The translations under genes and the position numbers were made by a program. 64,000 nt of DNA from Ramlibacter tataouinensis (GTDB lineage: Bacteria > Pseudomonadota > Gammaproteobacteria > Burkholderiales > Burkholderiaceae_C), in assembly GCF_001580455.1 (NCBI RefSeq), contig NZ_CP010951.1, positions 1,736,001 through 1,800,000 on the forward strand, given 5' to 3'. The notes under the pieces were generated by a model. The model ran no database searches. It saw nothing but the letters and a program-made list of their open reading frames with translations, and was not told the origin of the DNA. Positions 50,371-58,610 of the stretch are shown in pieces; the first letter of the stretch is position 1, and every line of letters starts with the position of its first letter.

Positions 50371-50771
50371 GGCGCTGGCTGGCCTGCGCCTGCATCGCGG
50401 CCGCCGGGCCGGCCCTGGCGCAGGCGCCGGCCGCATGCCCCTCGGCCCCGGAGGTCGCGCAACAGCACCTTCTCGGCACCTGGAAGGCCGAAATCGAAGG
50501 CGAGCGCGCGCCCTTGACCCTGGTGCTGGTCAAGCATCCCGAATACGCCGAGACCGTGCGCGGCACGCTGAAGCGCGCGGGGCGGATCATCCAGCTGGCC
50601 GGCGATGTGCTGGAGGGCGAACTCACGCTGGAGGAGTCGGTCAACGGGCTGAACATCAGCGCCACCTGGCTGGGCGACGTGGTCGAGGGCTCCTGCGGCC
50701 GCGAAGTGCGGGGCGAGTGGAAAGCGGAGGGGAATCCGCGGGCGCTGGCTTTCGTGCTGCGCAAGCAGTGA
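50367..50771 (+). CDS. exported hypothetical protein, 134 residues
   Basis: A small secreted protein: signal peptide RRWLACACIAAAGPALAQ, then a mature part with ACPSAPEVAQQHLLGTWKAEIEG and LVKHPEYAETVRGTLKRAGR, ending in SCGREVRGEWKAEGNPRALAFVLR. Three Cys remain beyond the signal peptide region (ACP, SCG), so one disulfide is possible. The TW and EW motifs suggest a small beta-barrel-like fold, but no family is recognised. The ATG overlaps the rep stop by four bases (ATGA), so it is translationally coupled to the helicase gene, with no obvious functional link. Confidence 0.75.
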   Translation: MRRWLACACIAAAGPALAQAPAACPSAPEVAQQHLLGTWKAEIEGERAPLTLVLVKHPEYAETVRGTLKRAGRIIQLAGDVLEGELTLEESVNGLNISATWLGDVVEGSCGREVRGEWKAEGNPRALAFVLRKQ

Positions 50772-50816
50772 GGCGGCGCAACCGGGCCGGCTAGACCGCG
50801 CGGGCCCGCACCCCAG

Positions 50817-51620
50817 TCAGAGCTTGAACTCGTAGTCCACCGTGATGGGCGCGTGGTCCGAGAAGCGCTCGGTCTTGTAGATCGATTCGCTGCGGGCGAG
50901 CGCGGCGACCGTGGGGGTGGCCAGGTGGTAGTCCAGCCGCCAGCCCACATTCTTGGCGTAGGCCTGGCCGCGGTTGCTCCACCATGTGTAGCAGGCCTCG
51001 GTGGTTTCCGGCTGCAGCTGGCGATAGACATCGACCAGCCCGGTTTCGGACAGGATCTTGCCCATCCAGGCGCGCTCCTCGGGCAGGAAGCCGCTGTTCT
51101 TGCGGTTGCCCTTCCAGTTCTTCAGGTCCTGCTCCTTGTGGGCGATGTTGACGTCGCCGCACAACACGAACTCGCGCTGCGCCTTCAGCCGCACCAGGTG
51201 CGGGTCGAATTCGTCGAGGAAGCGGAACTTGGCCTGTTGCCGCTCCTCGCCCGAGGAGCCGCTCGGGAAGTAGCAGCTGATGACCGAGAACTTGCGCTGC
51301 GGGGTGTCGAAACGCAGTTCCACGTAGCGCCCCTCGGCGTCGAACTCGGGGGAGCCGAAACCCACGATCACGTCGCTGGGCGCGTGCTTGCTGTACACCG
51401 CGACGCCCGAGTAGCCTTTTTTCTGCGCGAAGTGGAAGTGCCCGGTCAGGCCCGCCAGTTGCTCGAAGCGGCCTTCGATGTCGGGGGCCTGGGCCTTGAC
51501 CTCCTGCACGCAAATACAATCCGGGCGGGTGCGGGCGACCCAGTCCTCGACCCCCTTGCCGGCGGCGGAGCGGATGCCGTTCAGGTTGAGGCTGGTAAGT
51601 TTGAACAAGGATTTGCCCAT
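50817..51620 (-). CDS. xth: exodeoxyribonuclease III
   Basis: A 267-residue EEP-fold nuclease (ExoA/XthA) that cuts abasic sites and removes 3'-blocking groups. The motifs read LTSLNLNGIRSA (Asn), CVQEVKAQ (catalytic Glu), GVAVYSKH, CGDVNIAHKEQDLKNW (Asp/Asn), RLDYHLAT and SDHAPITVDYEF (Asp/His). The listed ATG shares a CATG with the divergent pyrE start, and the alternative start TTG-TTC-AAA 12 bp downstream would give MFKLTSLN, closer to the E. coli start; the choice is open. No strong ribosome-binding site precedes either. It converges with the exported-protein gene at 50771. Confidence 0.94.
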   Translation of the reverse strand: MGKSLFKLTSLNLNGIRSAAGKGVEDWVARTRPDCICVQEVKAQAPDIEGRFEQLAGLTGHFHFAQKKGYSGVAVYSKHAPSDVIVGFGSPEFDAEGRYVELRFDTPQRKFSVISCYFPSGSSGEERQQAKFRFLDEFDPHLVRLKAQREFVLCGDVNIAHKEQDLKNWKGNRKNSGFLPEERAWMGKILSETGLVDVYRQLQPETTEACYTWWSNRGQAYAKNVGWRLDYHLATPTVAALARSESIYKTERFSDHAPITVDYEFKL

Positions 51621-52302
51621 GGGCGCTTCTAGTACGGGCCGCGACGAGCTGGCCCAGGAGTTCGTTCAGTTTTCGGTCGAAGCCGGGGTGCTGCGCTTCG
51701 GCGAGTTCAAGACCAAGGCCGGGCGGCTGTCGCCCTACTTCTTCAACGCCGGCCTGTTCGACGACGGCGCTAAGCTCGGCCGGCTGGCCCAATTCTATGC
51801 ACGCCGCATCCTCGCCTCGGGGATCGAGTTCGACATGCTGTTCGGCCCGGCCTACAAGGGCATCGCGCTGGCGGCGGCGGTGGCCATCGAGCTGGCGCGC
51901 CTGGGGCGCAACGTGCCCTACGCCTACAACCGCAAGGAAGCCAAGGACCACGGCGAAGGCGGCATGCTGGTCGGCGCGCCGCTGGCGGGCAAGGTGATGA
52001 TCATCGACGACGTGATCTCCGCCGGCACGGCCGTGCGCGAATCGATCGCGCTGATCGCCCAGGCGGGCGCCCGGCCGCATGCCGTCGCCATCGCGCTGGA
52101 CCGGCAGGAGAAAGCCACCGAGGGCGGGCATGACGTGGATCACAGCGCCGTGCAGTATGTGCAACGCCACCTGGGCCTGGAGATCTGCGCGATAGCGCGC
52201 CTGGCCGATTTGCTCCAGTATCTGGAAAACCACAGCGGCGACGCGCTGGGCGATTACCATCGCCAGGTGCTCGCCTACCGGCAACGCTACGGAGTCGACT
52301 GA
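51619..52302 (+). CDS. pyrE: orotate phosphoribosyltransferase
   Basis: A 227-residue enzyme that makes orotidine 5'-monophosphate from orotate and PRPP in pyrimidine synthesis. Features are EAGVLRFGEFKTKAGRLSPYFFNAG (substrate loop), the MLFGPAYKGIALAAAVAIEL region, YNRKEAKDHGEGG (catalytic flexible loop with Lys/His) and the PRPP-binding motif VMIIDDVISAGTAVRES. AAGGA lies 7 bases upstream of the ATG. Its start overlaps the divergent xth start codon (CATG), so the promoter must lie within xth. The next gene (DUF4124) follows by 10 bp. Confidence 0.96.
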   Translation: MGASSTGRDELAQEFVQFSVEAGVLRFGEFKTKAGRLSPYFFNAGLFDDGAKLGRLAQFYARRILASGIEFDMLFGPAYKGIALAAAVAIELARLGRNVPYAYNRKEAKDHGEGGMLVGAPLAGKVMIIDDVISAGTAVRESIALIAQAGARPHAVAIALDRQEKATEGGHDVDHSAVQYVQRHLGLEICAIARLADLLQYLENHSGDALGDYHRQVLAYRQRYGVD

Positions 52303-52312
52303 AATCCAAGCC

Positions 52313-52972
52313 ATGGACGTGCGGCGCTGCTTGATTCGTTTCACCATCGCTGGCACGGCCGCGGTCGTGGCCCAGGCCGCCACGGCCCAGGGCAGCATCT
52401 TCTCCTGCGTCGATGCCAAAGGCAGGCGCCTCACCTCGGACCGTCCGATCGCGGAATGCAATGACCGCGAGCAGCAGGAGTTGAGCCCGGGCGGACGGGT
52501 GGTGCGCAAGCTCGGGCCCTCCCTGTCCGCCGACGAGCGCGCCGCCGAGGACGAAAAGGCGCGCAAGGCCGCCGAGGAGCGCAACCGGCAGGCCGAGGAA
52601 AAAAAGCGCGCCCGCGCGCTGCTCGCGCGCTACCCGGACCCGGCTGCGCACGACCGGGAGCGCTCCGCGCAGCTGGCGACTGTCGACACCGTGATCGCCA
52701 CCGCCAACCGGCGCGTGGCCGATCTTGGGGTCGAGCGCAGGAAGTTGGACACCGAGCTGGAGTTCTTCAAGGGCGATGTGAGCAGGGCGCCGCCGAAATT
52801 CAAGCGCCAGGTCGAAGACCTGGAGCAGCAGCTGGCGGCGCAAAAACGCTTCATCGTCAACCAGGAAGGTGAGAAGCAGCGCATCAACGCGCGCTTCGAC
52901 GAGGAGCGTGGGCGGCTGAAGGAGCCCTGGGCGCAGCACAAGGCCGACGCGGCGGCCAGCGCAGCGCGTTAG
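52313..52972 (+). CDS. exported DUF4124 domain protein with coiled coil
   Basis: A 219-residue protein with a signal peptide (RRCLIRFTIAGTAAVVAQAAT, cleavage near TAQG). A short DUF4124-like N-terminal segment (SIFSCVDAKGRRLTSDRPIAECND) has two Cys. A long charged helical region follows (ERAAEDEKARKAAEERNRQAEEKKR, VADLGVERRKLDTELEFFK, LEQQLAAQKRFIVNQEG) that predicts a coiled coil. It is probably periplasmic. It begins 10 bp after pyrE on the same strand and may be cotranscribed. DUF4124 proteins have no known biochemical function. Confidence 0.8.
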   Translation: MDVRRCLIRFTIAGTAAVVAQAATAQGSIFSCVDAKGRRLTSDRPIAECNDREQQELSPGGRVVRKLGPSLSADERAAEDEKARKAAEERNRQAEEKKRARALLARYPDPAAHDRERSAQLATVDTVIATANRRVADLGVERRKLDTELEFFKGDVSRAPPKFKRQVEDLEQQLAAQKRFIVNQEGEKQRINARFDEERGRLKEPWAQHKADAAASAAR

Positions 52973-53079
52973 TGGAATAGGTCTACGCCGCCGATGCGCT
53001 GAGGGTGCGCACCGGAGGTCCCCCCTGCCGCTGGGGGTCTGCTCCGGGCCATCGGGACTCACACTGGGCCCCGCACGGC

Positions 53080-54264
53080 ATGCAGCCGTGCGCGCCTCTC
53101 GTGATCAACTCCCCCCGCATCGCCGGGCCCGCCACGCATGAGCGGGCTGGCAAGATCCTGCGCCATCCCGCGCCCGCCATCGACTTGCCGCTGGTCCCGC
53201 CGGTCTACCTTCGGGTGCTGGTGGCCTCGGCCCGGGCCGAGGGCTTCGATCTCGCCGCCCGGCTGGCCGCACTCGGGCTCGATGCGGCGGCGCTGCGCGA
53301 GCGCGACGAAGGAGTTCCGCTGTCGACCTGGCGGCAGCTGCTGCGGGATTTGCAGCGCCAGGCGCGCCGCTCCAGCGTGACCATCCGGGCCGGCTATCGG
53401 GTGCCGCTGCCGGCCCACGGTCCCCTGGGCTACCTGATGGCCTGCGCGCGCGACCAGCGCCAGGCGCTGGAGGCGCTGGTGCGCTTTGCGCCGCTGCGCC
53501 TGGCGGTGCTTGACCTGAAGTTGCACGAACACCCCGACGGGGTCGAGCTGCACGCCGAACCCCGCGTCGCGCTGGGCGACGTCGAACGGTTCACGCTCGA
53601 CTTCCTCTGGGCCATGGTCTGCCGGATGCTCGAGGATCTGTGCCGCGGCGCGGCCGGCGCGATGACCCTGCGCCTGCCTCCGTCCCGCACGGAGGCGACG
53701 CCGGTCTGGGCCGAACTGGGCGTCGGCGTCGGCCCCGGTTCCAGCAGCAACATGGCGCTGCAGCTGCCGCATGCACTCGTCGATGCCGCCTTGCCGACGG
53801 CTTCGGCGAGCGAATACCAGCGGGCGTGGCGGGCCTGCGAGGAGGCCGAGCGTGAACAGGGCTGGACCAAGTCCTTGGCCGCCCAGATCGAGCAATTGTT
53901 CCGCACCGGGTCGGCGGCAAGCTACAGCCTGGAGTGGGTGGCAGCGCGGCTGGGCATGTCACGGCGCACCGTGATGCGCCGCCTGGCGGGCGAAGGCACC
54001 CAGTTCAGCGCCCTGGTGGACGCCAGCCGCCAGCAGCGCCTGCTGCGCCGCCTGTCGGAACGCCATCTCACGCTCGGCGAGATCGCGGTCGACCTGGGCT
54101 ATGCCGACGGGTCGGCCTTCAGCCGCGCGGTGCAGCGGTGGTTCGGCATCGGCCCGCGCGCCCTGCAACGCGCGGTGGTCGAGGGCCGGCGCGTGTCCGT
54201 CGCCGCACGCGACCGTTACACGGACGCGTCACCAAAGATCAAGTTGCTGGCACCAAACGACTAG
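53080..54264 (+). CDS. AraC-family transcriptional regulator
   Basis: A 394-residue regulator of the AraC/OruR-like type. The N-terminal domain (LPLVPPVYLRVLVASARAEG, VPLSTWRQLLRDLQRQARR) matches the Arabinose_bd-like region of this subfamily. The C-terminal AraC HTH pair reads YSLEWVAARLGMSRRTVMRRLAGEG and LTLGEIAVDLGYADGSAFSRAVQRWFG. The start is uncertain: ATG at 53080 or GTG at 53101. A GGCCGG/CCGGCC hairpin follows the stop without a T run. The ceramidase-like lipoprotein gene follows on the same strand 154 bp later; regulation of it is possible but not shown. Confidence 0.88.
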   Translation: MQPCAPLVINSPRIAGPATHERAGKILRHPAPAIDLPLVPPVYLRVLVASARAEGFDLAARLAALGLDAAALRERDEGVPLSTWRQLLRDLQRQARRSSVTIRAGYRVPLPAHGPLGYLMACARDQRQALEALVRFAPLRLAVLDLKLHEHPDGVELHAEPRVALGDVERFTLDFLWAMVCRMLEDLCRGAAGAMTLRLPPSRTEATPVWAELGVGVGPGSSSNMALQLPHALVDAALPTASASEYQRAWRACEEAEREQGWTKSLAAQIEQLFRTGSAASYSLEWVAARLGMSRRTVMRRLAGEGTQFSALVDASRQQRLLRRLSERHLTLGEIAVDLGYADGSAFSRAVQRWFGIGPRALQRAVVEGRRVSVAARDRYTDASPKIKLLAPND

Positions 54265-54418
54265 GGCCGGCGCGCCCGGCCGATGCACGATGGACGCGCC
54301 TTGCCGCATCGCGCACGCGCGCGGCGCGGCCAGGTGGTGAACCCACGAGCGGCCCCGGCGCTGCGCCATCACGCAGGCCAGCCAGGCCACCAAAAACATT
54401 GGCGGAGACTTTGTAGTC

Positions 54419-56452
54419 ATGATGAAGAGATTGGTTTTTTGGATCGGCAGCCTGCTGCTGCTCGCCCTCGCCGGGTGCGGCGGCAGCGACGGCGGCACGC
54501 CCGCCGTGGCGACCAGCGTGACCCCCAACGCACTGTTCCAGGTCGGCGCGGCCGTGGTGGACATCTCGCCGTCGCAACCGGTGTTTGCCGGCGGCTACGG
54601 CGACAAGAACAAGCCGGCGATCCAGGTCAGCAACGACCCGCTGCAGGTGCGCGCCTTCGTCGTCGCCAAGGGCGACAAGGCGGTCGCCTTCGCGGTGGTC
54701 GACAGCACCGGCTGGTTCGGTGAATACCAGGACGCCGAGGCCGGCTATGGCCAGTTCGGCGCCCGCGTCAACGCCGCCAAGGCGCTGGAAGCCCGCGGCT
54801 TCAAGGCCGACCGGTCGGCGGTGATGGTGTCGACCACCCACTCGCATGCGACGCCGACGGTGGTCGGCATCTGGGGCCTGATGGGCCCGGAAAACCGCGC
54901 CTACGTCAAGGCGGTGCACGACGCCGTCGTGCGGGCGGTCGACCAGGCGGCGGCCAACCTGAAGACCTCGGAGCTGTGGACCGTCAACGGCGACCTGAAC
55001 ACGATGATCTGGCAGAACGGCCAGGGCACCAACCATCCGGACGGCTTCCCCGTCGACCCGCGCATGCCCGTGCTGTGGGCGCGCGATCCCGCGACTGGGG
55101 CGACCAACTCGCTGTACGTGAGCATCCCGACCCATCCCGACCAGTTCCGGCCCTTCAACGGCACGGTCGTGCAGGGCTTCTCGGCCGACGTGCCGGGCTA
55201 CGTGCGCAAGCAGATGGACGACACCTTCGCCGGCACCGCCGTGGTGGGCACCGGCACGCTGGGCCGGCAGGAGCCCCCCGGCCAGAACCCGGATTACGCC
55301 GAGGTCGGCTTCCAGGGTGAGTTCGTGGTCAATGCGCTGCGCCTGGCGATGGCCAAGGCCACCCCGCTGAAGAGCGACGCCCTGGGCAGCGCCGAGGTCC
55401 TGAAGAACGTCACGGTGGGCCCGTCCGCCGGCAACCAGGGCCTGCTCGCGCTCATGAAGTACAACGCGGCCGGCGCCGGCCTGGGCGGACCCAACTGCAA
55501 CGCCGCGCTGGGCGGCAACTGCTCCATCCCGCGCTCGCTGACGGCGCCCTGGTGCAACGGCAACTGCAGCACGACCGGCACCGGCTCGACCACGCTGGGC
55601 ACCTACATCACGGCGCTGCGCATCGGCCCGCAGATGTGGGTGAGCAATCCCGGTGAGTCCTTCCCGGAAGTGAACGACGCGATCCGCGCCGCGATGGTCG
55701 ACGTGGAGTCGGTCAACGTGGTCGGCCTGGCCGGCGACTTCCTGGGCTACAACTGGAACCTCAACGACTATTCGACCGCCCAGATCGGCTCGAGCGACTT
55801 CCTGAAGTACAACGTGGGCCCCGACCTGGCGCAGTCGATCGCCGATGCCGGCTATGACAACGCGGTGGCCCTGGGCTTCAAGGTCAAGCCGGCCAAGGTC
55901 GCGGTGAAGGCGGTCGCCGACACCTCGGTCGCCAGCCTGCCGGGCGTTCAGTTCTATCCCACGCGCCTGGCCACCAGCGGCCCGGCCACCATCAGCTTCT
56001 ACGGCTCGACCGGCCAGCCGCAGGACAACTGGAAGCTGCCCAACCACGTGCTCAGCGCAATCAGCTGGGACTTCGGCGACGGCACGCCGCTCGTCTCCTC
56101 GGCCAGCCAGGAGCGACTCGCGCACGCCTTCACGACACCCGGCAGCTACAAGGTCACCGCCTCCGTGACCGACAACACCACTGGCAAGTCGCGCGCCTGG
56201 TCGCAGACGCTGACGATCCATTGGCCCCTGTCGCTCGAGATCCTCGTCCTGGAAGACACGCCCAGCCGCATCCGCCTCGGTCTGCGGCCCGCCGGCGGCA
56301 CGAACACGCTCCTCGCAGCGCACTGGACCTGCCCGGGCGGCGACAAGCCCAGCGGCCTGACCGTGACCTGCGCCAAGGGGGCCGGCCCGGTCAGCGTGAA
56401 GGCCTGGGACGGCGCCGGCAGCATGGCGACTGCCCAGCGCACGCTGAACTAA
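54419..56452 (+). CDS. neutral ceramidase-like lipoprotein with PKD-like domain
   Basis: A 677-residue lipoprotein (MMKRLVFWIGSLLLLALAGC, lipobox LAGC near residue 20). The following region resembles the N-terminal catalytic domain of neutral/alkaline ceramidases (VGAAVVDISPSQPVFAGGYGDK, VAFAVVDSTGWFGEY, STTHSHATPTVVGIWG). The His/Ser arrangement fits zinc binding, and a middle segment reads WVSNPGESFPEVNDAIRA. Around residues 530-620 a PKD-like beta domain is visible (ISWDFGDGTPLVSS, HAFTTPGSYKVTASVTD). It is an outer-membrane or surface hydrolase by prediction, of sphingolipid or a related amide. Substrate unproven. It has its own terminator downstream. Confidence 0.8.
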   Translation: MMKRLVFWIGSLLLLALAGCGGSDGGTPAVATSVTPNALFQVGAAVVDISPSQPVFAGGYGDKNKPAIQVSNDPLQVRAFVVAKGDKAVAFAVVDSTGWFGEYQDAEAGYGQFGARVNAAKALEARGFKADRSAVMVSTTHSHATPTVVGIWGLMGPENRAYVKAVHDAVVRAVDQAAANLKTSELWTVNGDLNTMIWQNGQGTNHPDGFPVDPRMPVLWARDPATGATNSLYVSIPTHPDQFRPFNGTVVQGFSADVPGYVRKQMDDTFAGTAVVGTGTLGRQEPPGQNPDYAEVGFQGEFVVNALRLAMAKATPLKSDALGSAEVLKNVTVGPSAGNQGLLALMKYNAAGAGLGGPNCNAALGGNCSIPRSLTAPWCNGNCSTTGTGSTTLGTYITALRIGPQMWVSNPGESFPEVNDAIRAAMVDVESVNVVGLAGDFLGYNWNLNDYSTAQIGSSDFLKYNVGPDLAQSIADAGYDNAVALGFKVKPAKVAVKAVADTSVASLPGVQFYPTRLATSGPATISFYGSTGQPQDNWKLPNHVLSAISWDFGDGTPLVSSASQERLAHAFTTPGSYKVTASVTDNTTGKSRAWSQTLTIHWPLSLEILVLEDTPSRIRLGLRPAGGTNTLLAAHWTCPGGDKPSGLTVTCAKGAGPVSVKAWDGAGSMATAQRTLN

Positions 56453-56474
56453 CCGAGCGGGCAGTTGCCCAGCC

Positions 56475-56509
56475 AAAAGGCCGTCCTCGGGACGGCCTTT
56501 TTTGTTTTC
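56475..56509 (+). terminator. rho-independent terminator of the ceramidase-like gene
   Basis: A 12-bp stem (AAAAGGCCGTCC / GGACGGCCTTTT) with a 3-base loop is followed by TTGTTTT. It begins 23 bp after the stop codon. The A run at the other end gives some bidirectional strength against the converging DUF6151 gene. Confidence 0.88.
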
Positions 56510-56551
56510 TGGCCCCTTGGCCGGTGACCGGCGCCCCGCGGCCTTTGCCAC

Positions 56552-57148
56552 CTACCCGGCAGCCCGGCGCGCGGCCTCGACTTCCGCCTTCGGTGGCACA
56601 TGCACCGGCACCACCGGGTGGCCTGCCCTATCGAAGAAAGGCGATCGCCGCCAGCTTCCCGTCAGCCGCGCCGCGGCAAGCCGCAGCATCTTGGCCAGGA
56701 AGCGCGCCATCACCGCCGCGCCGCCGCGAGACGGCGCCGGTCCCAGCGCGGACTGGCGGTTGATGTCCATCTGCACCGGCGGGAAAGCGGGCTCCAGCGG
56801 CCGCACCTGCGCCAGGCAGCTGTGCACCAGGCCGACGTAGGGCAGCTTGCCGCTGCGCGACGTGTTGCCCACCGGGGTGTTGCAGCAGCTCGCGTACCAG
56901 CGCAGCAGCCCGCGCGGCGACAGCGACATGCAGGCCAGGGCGGACGTGCCCGCCGTCAGCCGCACATAGCGGGCATGCGTCGCCACGATGTCGGTGCCGC
57001 CCAGCGGGTCCAGCACCTGCCCGGGATGGCCGAGCCAGTGCGCGTAGGCGCGGCAGTCCCGGCAATAGCAGACGGCGCGCATCGCGCGCCGCGGTTCGTC
57101 CACCTCGCCTCGCACGGTGCCGCAGCGGCACTGGAAGGGGTGGACCAT
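56552..57148 (-). CDS. DUF6151 family protein
   Basis: A 198-residue protein recognised as DUF6151. It is Cys/His-rich at the start: MVHPFQCRCGTVRGEVDEPRRAMRAVCYCRDCRAYAHWLG, in which C-x-C and C-x-C-x-x-C resemble the GFA-type zinc sites, and later SCCNTPVGN. A GFA-fold relationship is likely. The C-terminal half is basic and helical (FLAKMLRLAAARLTGSWRRSPFF). The ATG follows a short leader after gatB with a 12-bp gap on the same strand, so it might be a readthrough gene of the gatCAB operon. Function unknown. Confidence 0.82.
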   Translation of the reverse strand: MVHPFQCRCGTVRGEVDEPRRAMRAVCYCRDCRAYAHWLGHPGQVLDPLGGTDIVATHARYVRLTAGTSALACMSLSPRGLLRWYASCCNTPVGNTSRSGKLPYVGLVHSCLAQVRPLEPAFPPVQMDINRQSALGPAPSRGGAAVMARFLAKMLRLAAARLTGSWRRSPFFDRAGHPVVPVHVPPKAEVEAARRAAG

Positions 57149-57160
57149 GGCCGCGCGTCG

Positions 57161-58609
57161 CTAGCCGGAGAGTTTCTTGCGCAGCAGCTCGTTGACCTGC
57201 TGCGGGTTGGCCTTGCCCTTGCTGCCCTTCATCACCTGGCCGACCAGCGCATTGAAGGCCTTGTCCTTGCCGGCCTTGAACTGCGCCACGTTGTCGGGAT
57301 TGGCGGCGATCACCTCGTCGATGATCTTCTCGAGCGCTCCGGTGTCGCTCATCTGCTTCAGGCCCTTGGCCTCGATGAGGGCGTCCACCTGCGCGCCTTC
57401 GCCGCTCCACAGGGCGTCGAACACCTGGCGGGCGGCGTTGTTGGAGATGGTGCCGTCGGCGATGCGGCCGATCAGGGCCGCCAGCTGCGCCGCACCGACC
57501 GGCGCGCTCTCGATCGTGGCCTCGCCGGTATTGATGCGGCGCGACAGCTCGCCCATCACCCAGTTGCTCGCGAGCTTGGGCTGCTTCGAGGCCTTGGCAG
57601 CCTCTTCGAAATAGGCCGCCATCGCCTTGCTCTGGGTCAGCGTGGTCGCGTCGTATTCGGGCAGCCCGTAGTCGGCGACGAAGCGCGCCGCCATGGTGCG
57701 CGGCAATTCGGCCATGCCGGCGCGCACGCGTTCCACCCACTCCGGCGCGATCGCCAGCGGCGGCAGGTCGGGGTCGGGGAAGTAGCGGTAGTCGGCCGCG
57801 TCTTCCTTGGTGCGCATGGCGCGCGTCTCGCCGGTGTCCGGGTCGAACAGCACCGTGGCCTGCTCGATCGCGCGGCCGTCTTCCAGTTCGTCGATCTGCC
57901 AGCGCACCTCGTAGTCGATGGCCTGCTGCATGAACTTGAAGCTGTTCAGGTTCTTGATCTCGCGCCGGGTGCCCAGCTGTCCGCCCGGCTTGCGCACCGA
58001 CACGTTGGCGTCGCAGCGGAAACTGCCTTCCTGCATGTTGCCGTCGCAGATGCCGATCCAGGTGACGATCTTGTGCAGCTCCTTGGCGTAGGCCACGGCC
58101 TCGTCCGAGGAGCGCATGTCGGGCTCGGTCACGATCTCCAGCAGCGGCGTGCCGGCCCGGTTCAGGTCGATGCCCGACTGGCCGATGAAGTCCTCGTGCA
58201 GCGACTTGCCGGCGTCTTCCTCCAGGTGGGCGCGCACCAGGCGCACCGACTTCTTCTCGTCACCCAGGTAGAACTCCACCACGCCGCCCTGCACCACCGG
58301 GATCTCGTACTGGCTGATCTGGTAGCCCTTGGGCAGGTCGGGATAGAAATAGTTCTTGCGTGCAAAGATGCTGTGCGGCGCGATGTGGGCATTGACCGCC
58401 AGCCCGAACTCGATGGCGCGTTCCACCGCGCCCTTGTTCATCACCGGCAGCGTGCCGGGCAGCGCCAGGTCCACCGCGCTGGCCTGGGTGTTGGGCTCGG
58501 CGCCGAAGGCCGTCGGCGCGCGGCTGAAGATCTTCGACTGGGTCGACAGCTGGGTGTGCGTCTCGAAGCCGATGACGACTTCGTAGCCCTGGATCAGTTT
58601 TGCGCTCAT
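57161..58609 (-). CDS. gatB: Asp-tRNA(Asn)/Glu-tRNA(Gln) amidotransferase subunit B
   Basis: A 482-residue subunit that phosphorylates mischarged Asp- or Glu-tRNA before amidation. The N-terminal GatB core carries VVIGFETHTQLST, ALPGTLPVMNKGAVE, YPDLPKGYQISQYE and IGICDGNMQEGSFRCDANVSV. The C-terminal YqeY-like tail domain reads LIGRIADGTISNNAARQVFDALW, and the end NPQQVNELLRKKL matches. The ATG is 1 bp after the gatA stop, in the operon gatC-gatA-gatB. The length is typical. Confidence 0.97.
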   Translation of the reverse strand: MSAKLIQGYEVVIGFETHTQLSTQSKIFSRAPTAFGAEPNTQASAVDLALPGTLPVMNKGAVERAIEFGLAVNAHIAPHSIFARKNYFYPDLPKGYQISQYEIPVVQGGVVEFYLGDEKKSVRLVRAHLEEDAGKSLHEDFIGQSGIDLNRAGTPLLEIVTEPDMRSSDEAVAYAKELHKIVTWIGICDGNMQEGSFRCDANVSVRKPGGQLGTRREIKNLNSFKFMQQAIDYEVRWQIDELEDGRAIEQATVLFDPDTGETRAMRTKEDAADYRYFPDPDLPPLAIAPEWVERVRAGMAELPRTMAARFVADYGLPEYDATTLTQSKAMAAYFEEAAKASKQPKLASNWVMGELSRRINTGEATIESAPVGAAQLAALIGRIADGTISNNAARQVFDALWSGEGAQVDALIEAKGLKQMSDTGALEKIIDEVIAANPDNVAQFKAGKDKAFNALVGQVMKGSKGKANPQQVNELLRKKLSG

Positions 58610-58610
58610 T

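Noticed and set aside
53080..54264. A horizontally acquired island from the AraC regulator to the ceramidase-like gene
   Set aside because: Base composition and codon choice appear similar to the neighbours, and no integrase, attachment site or mobile gene flanks it.
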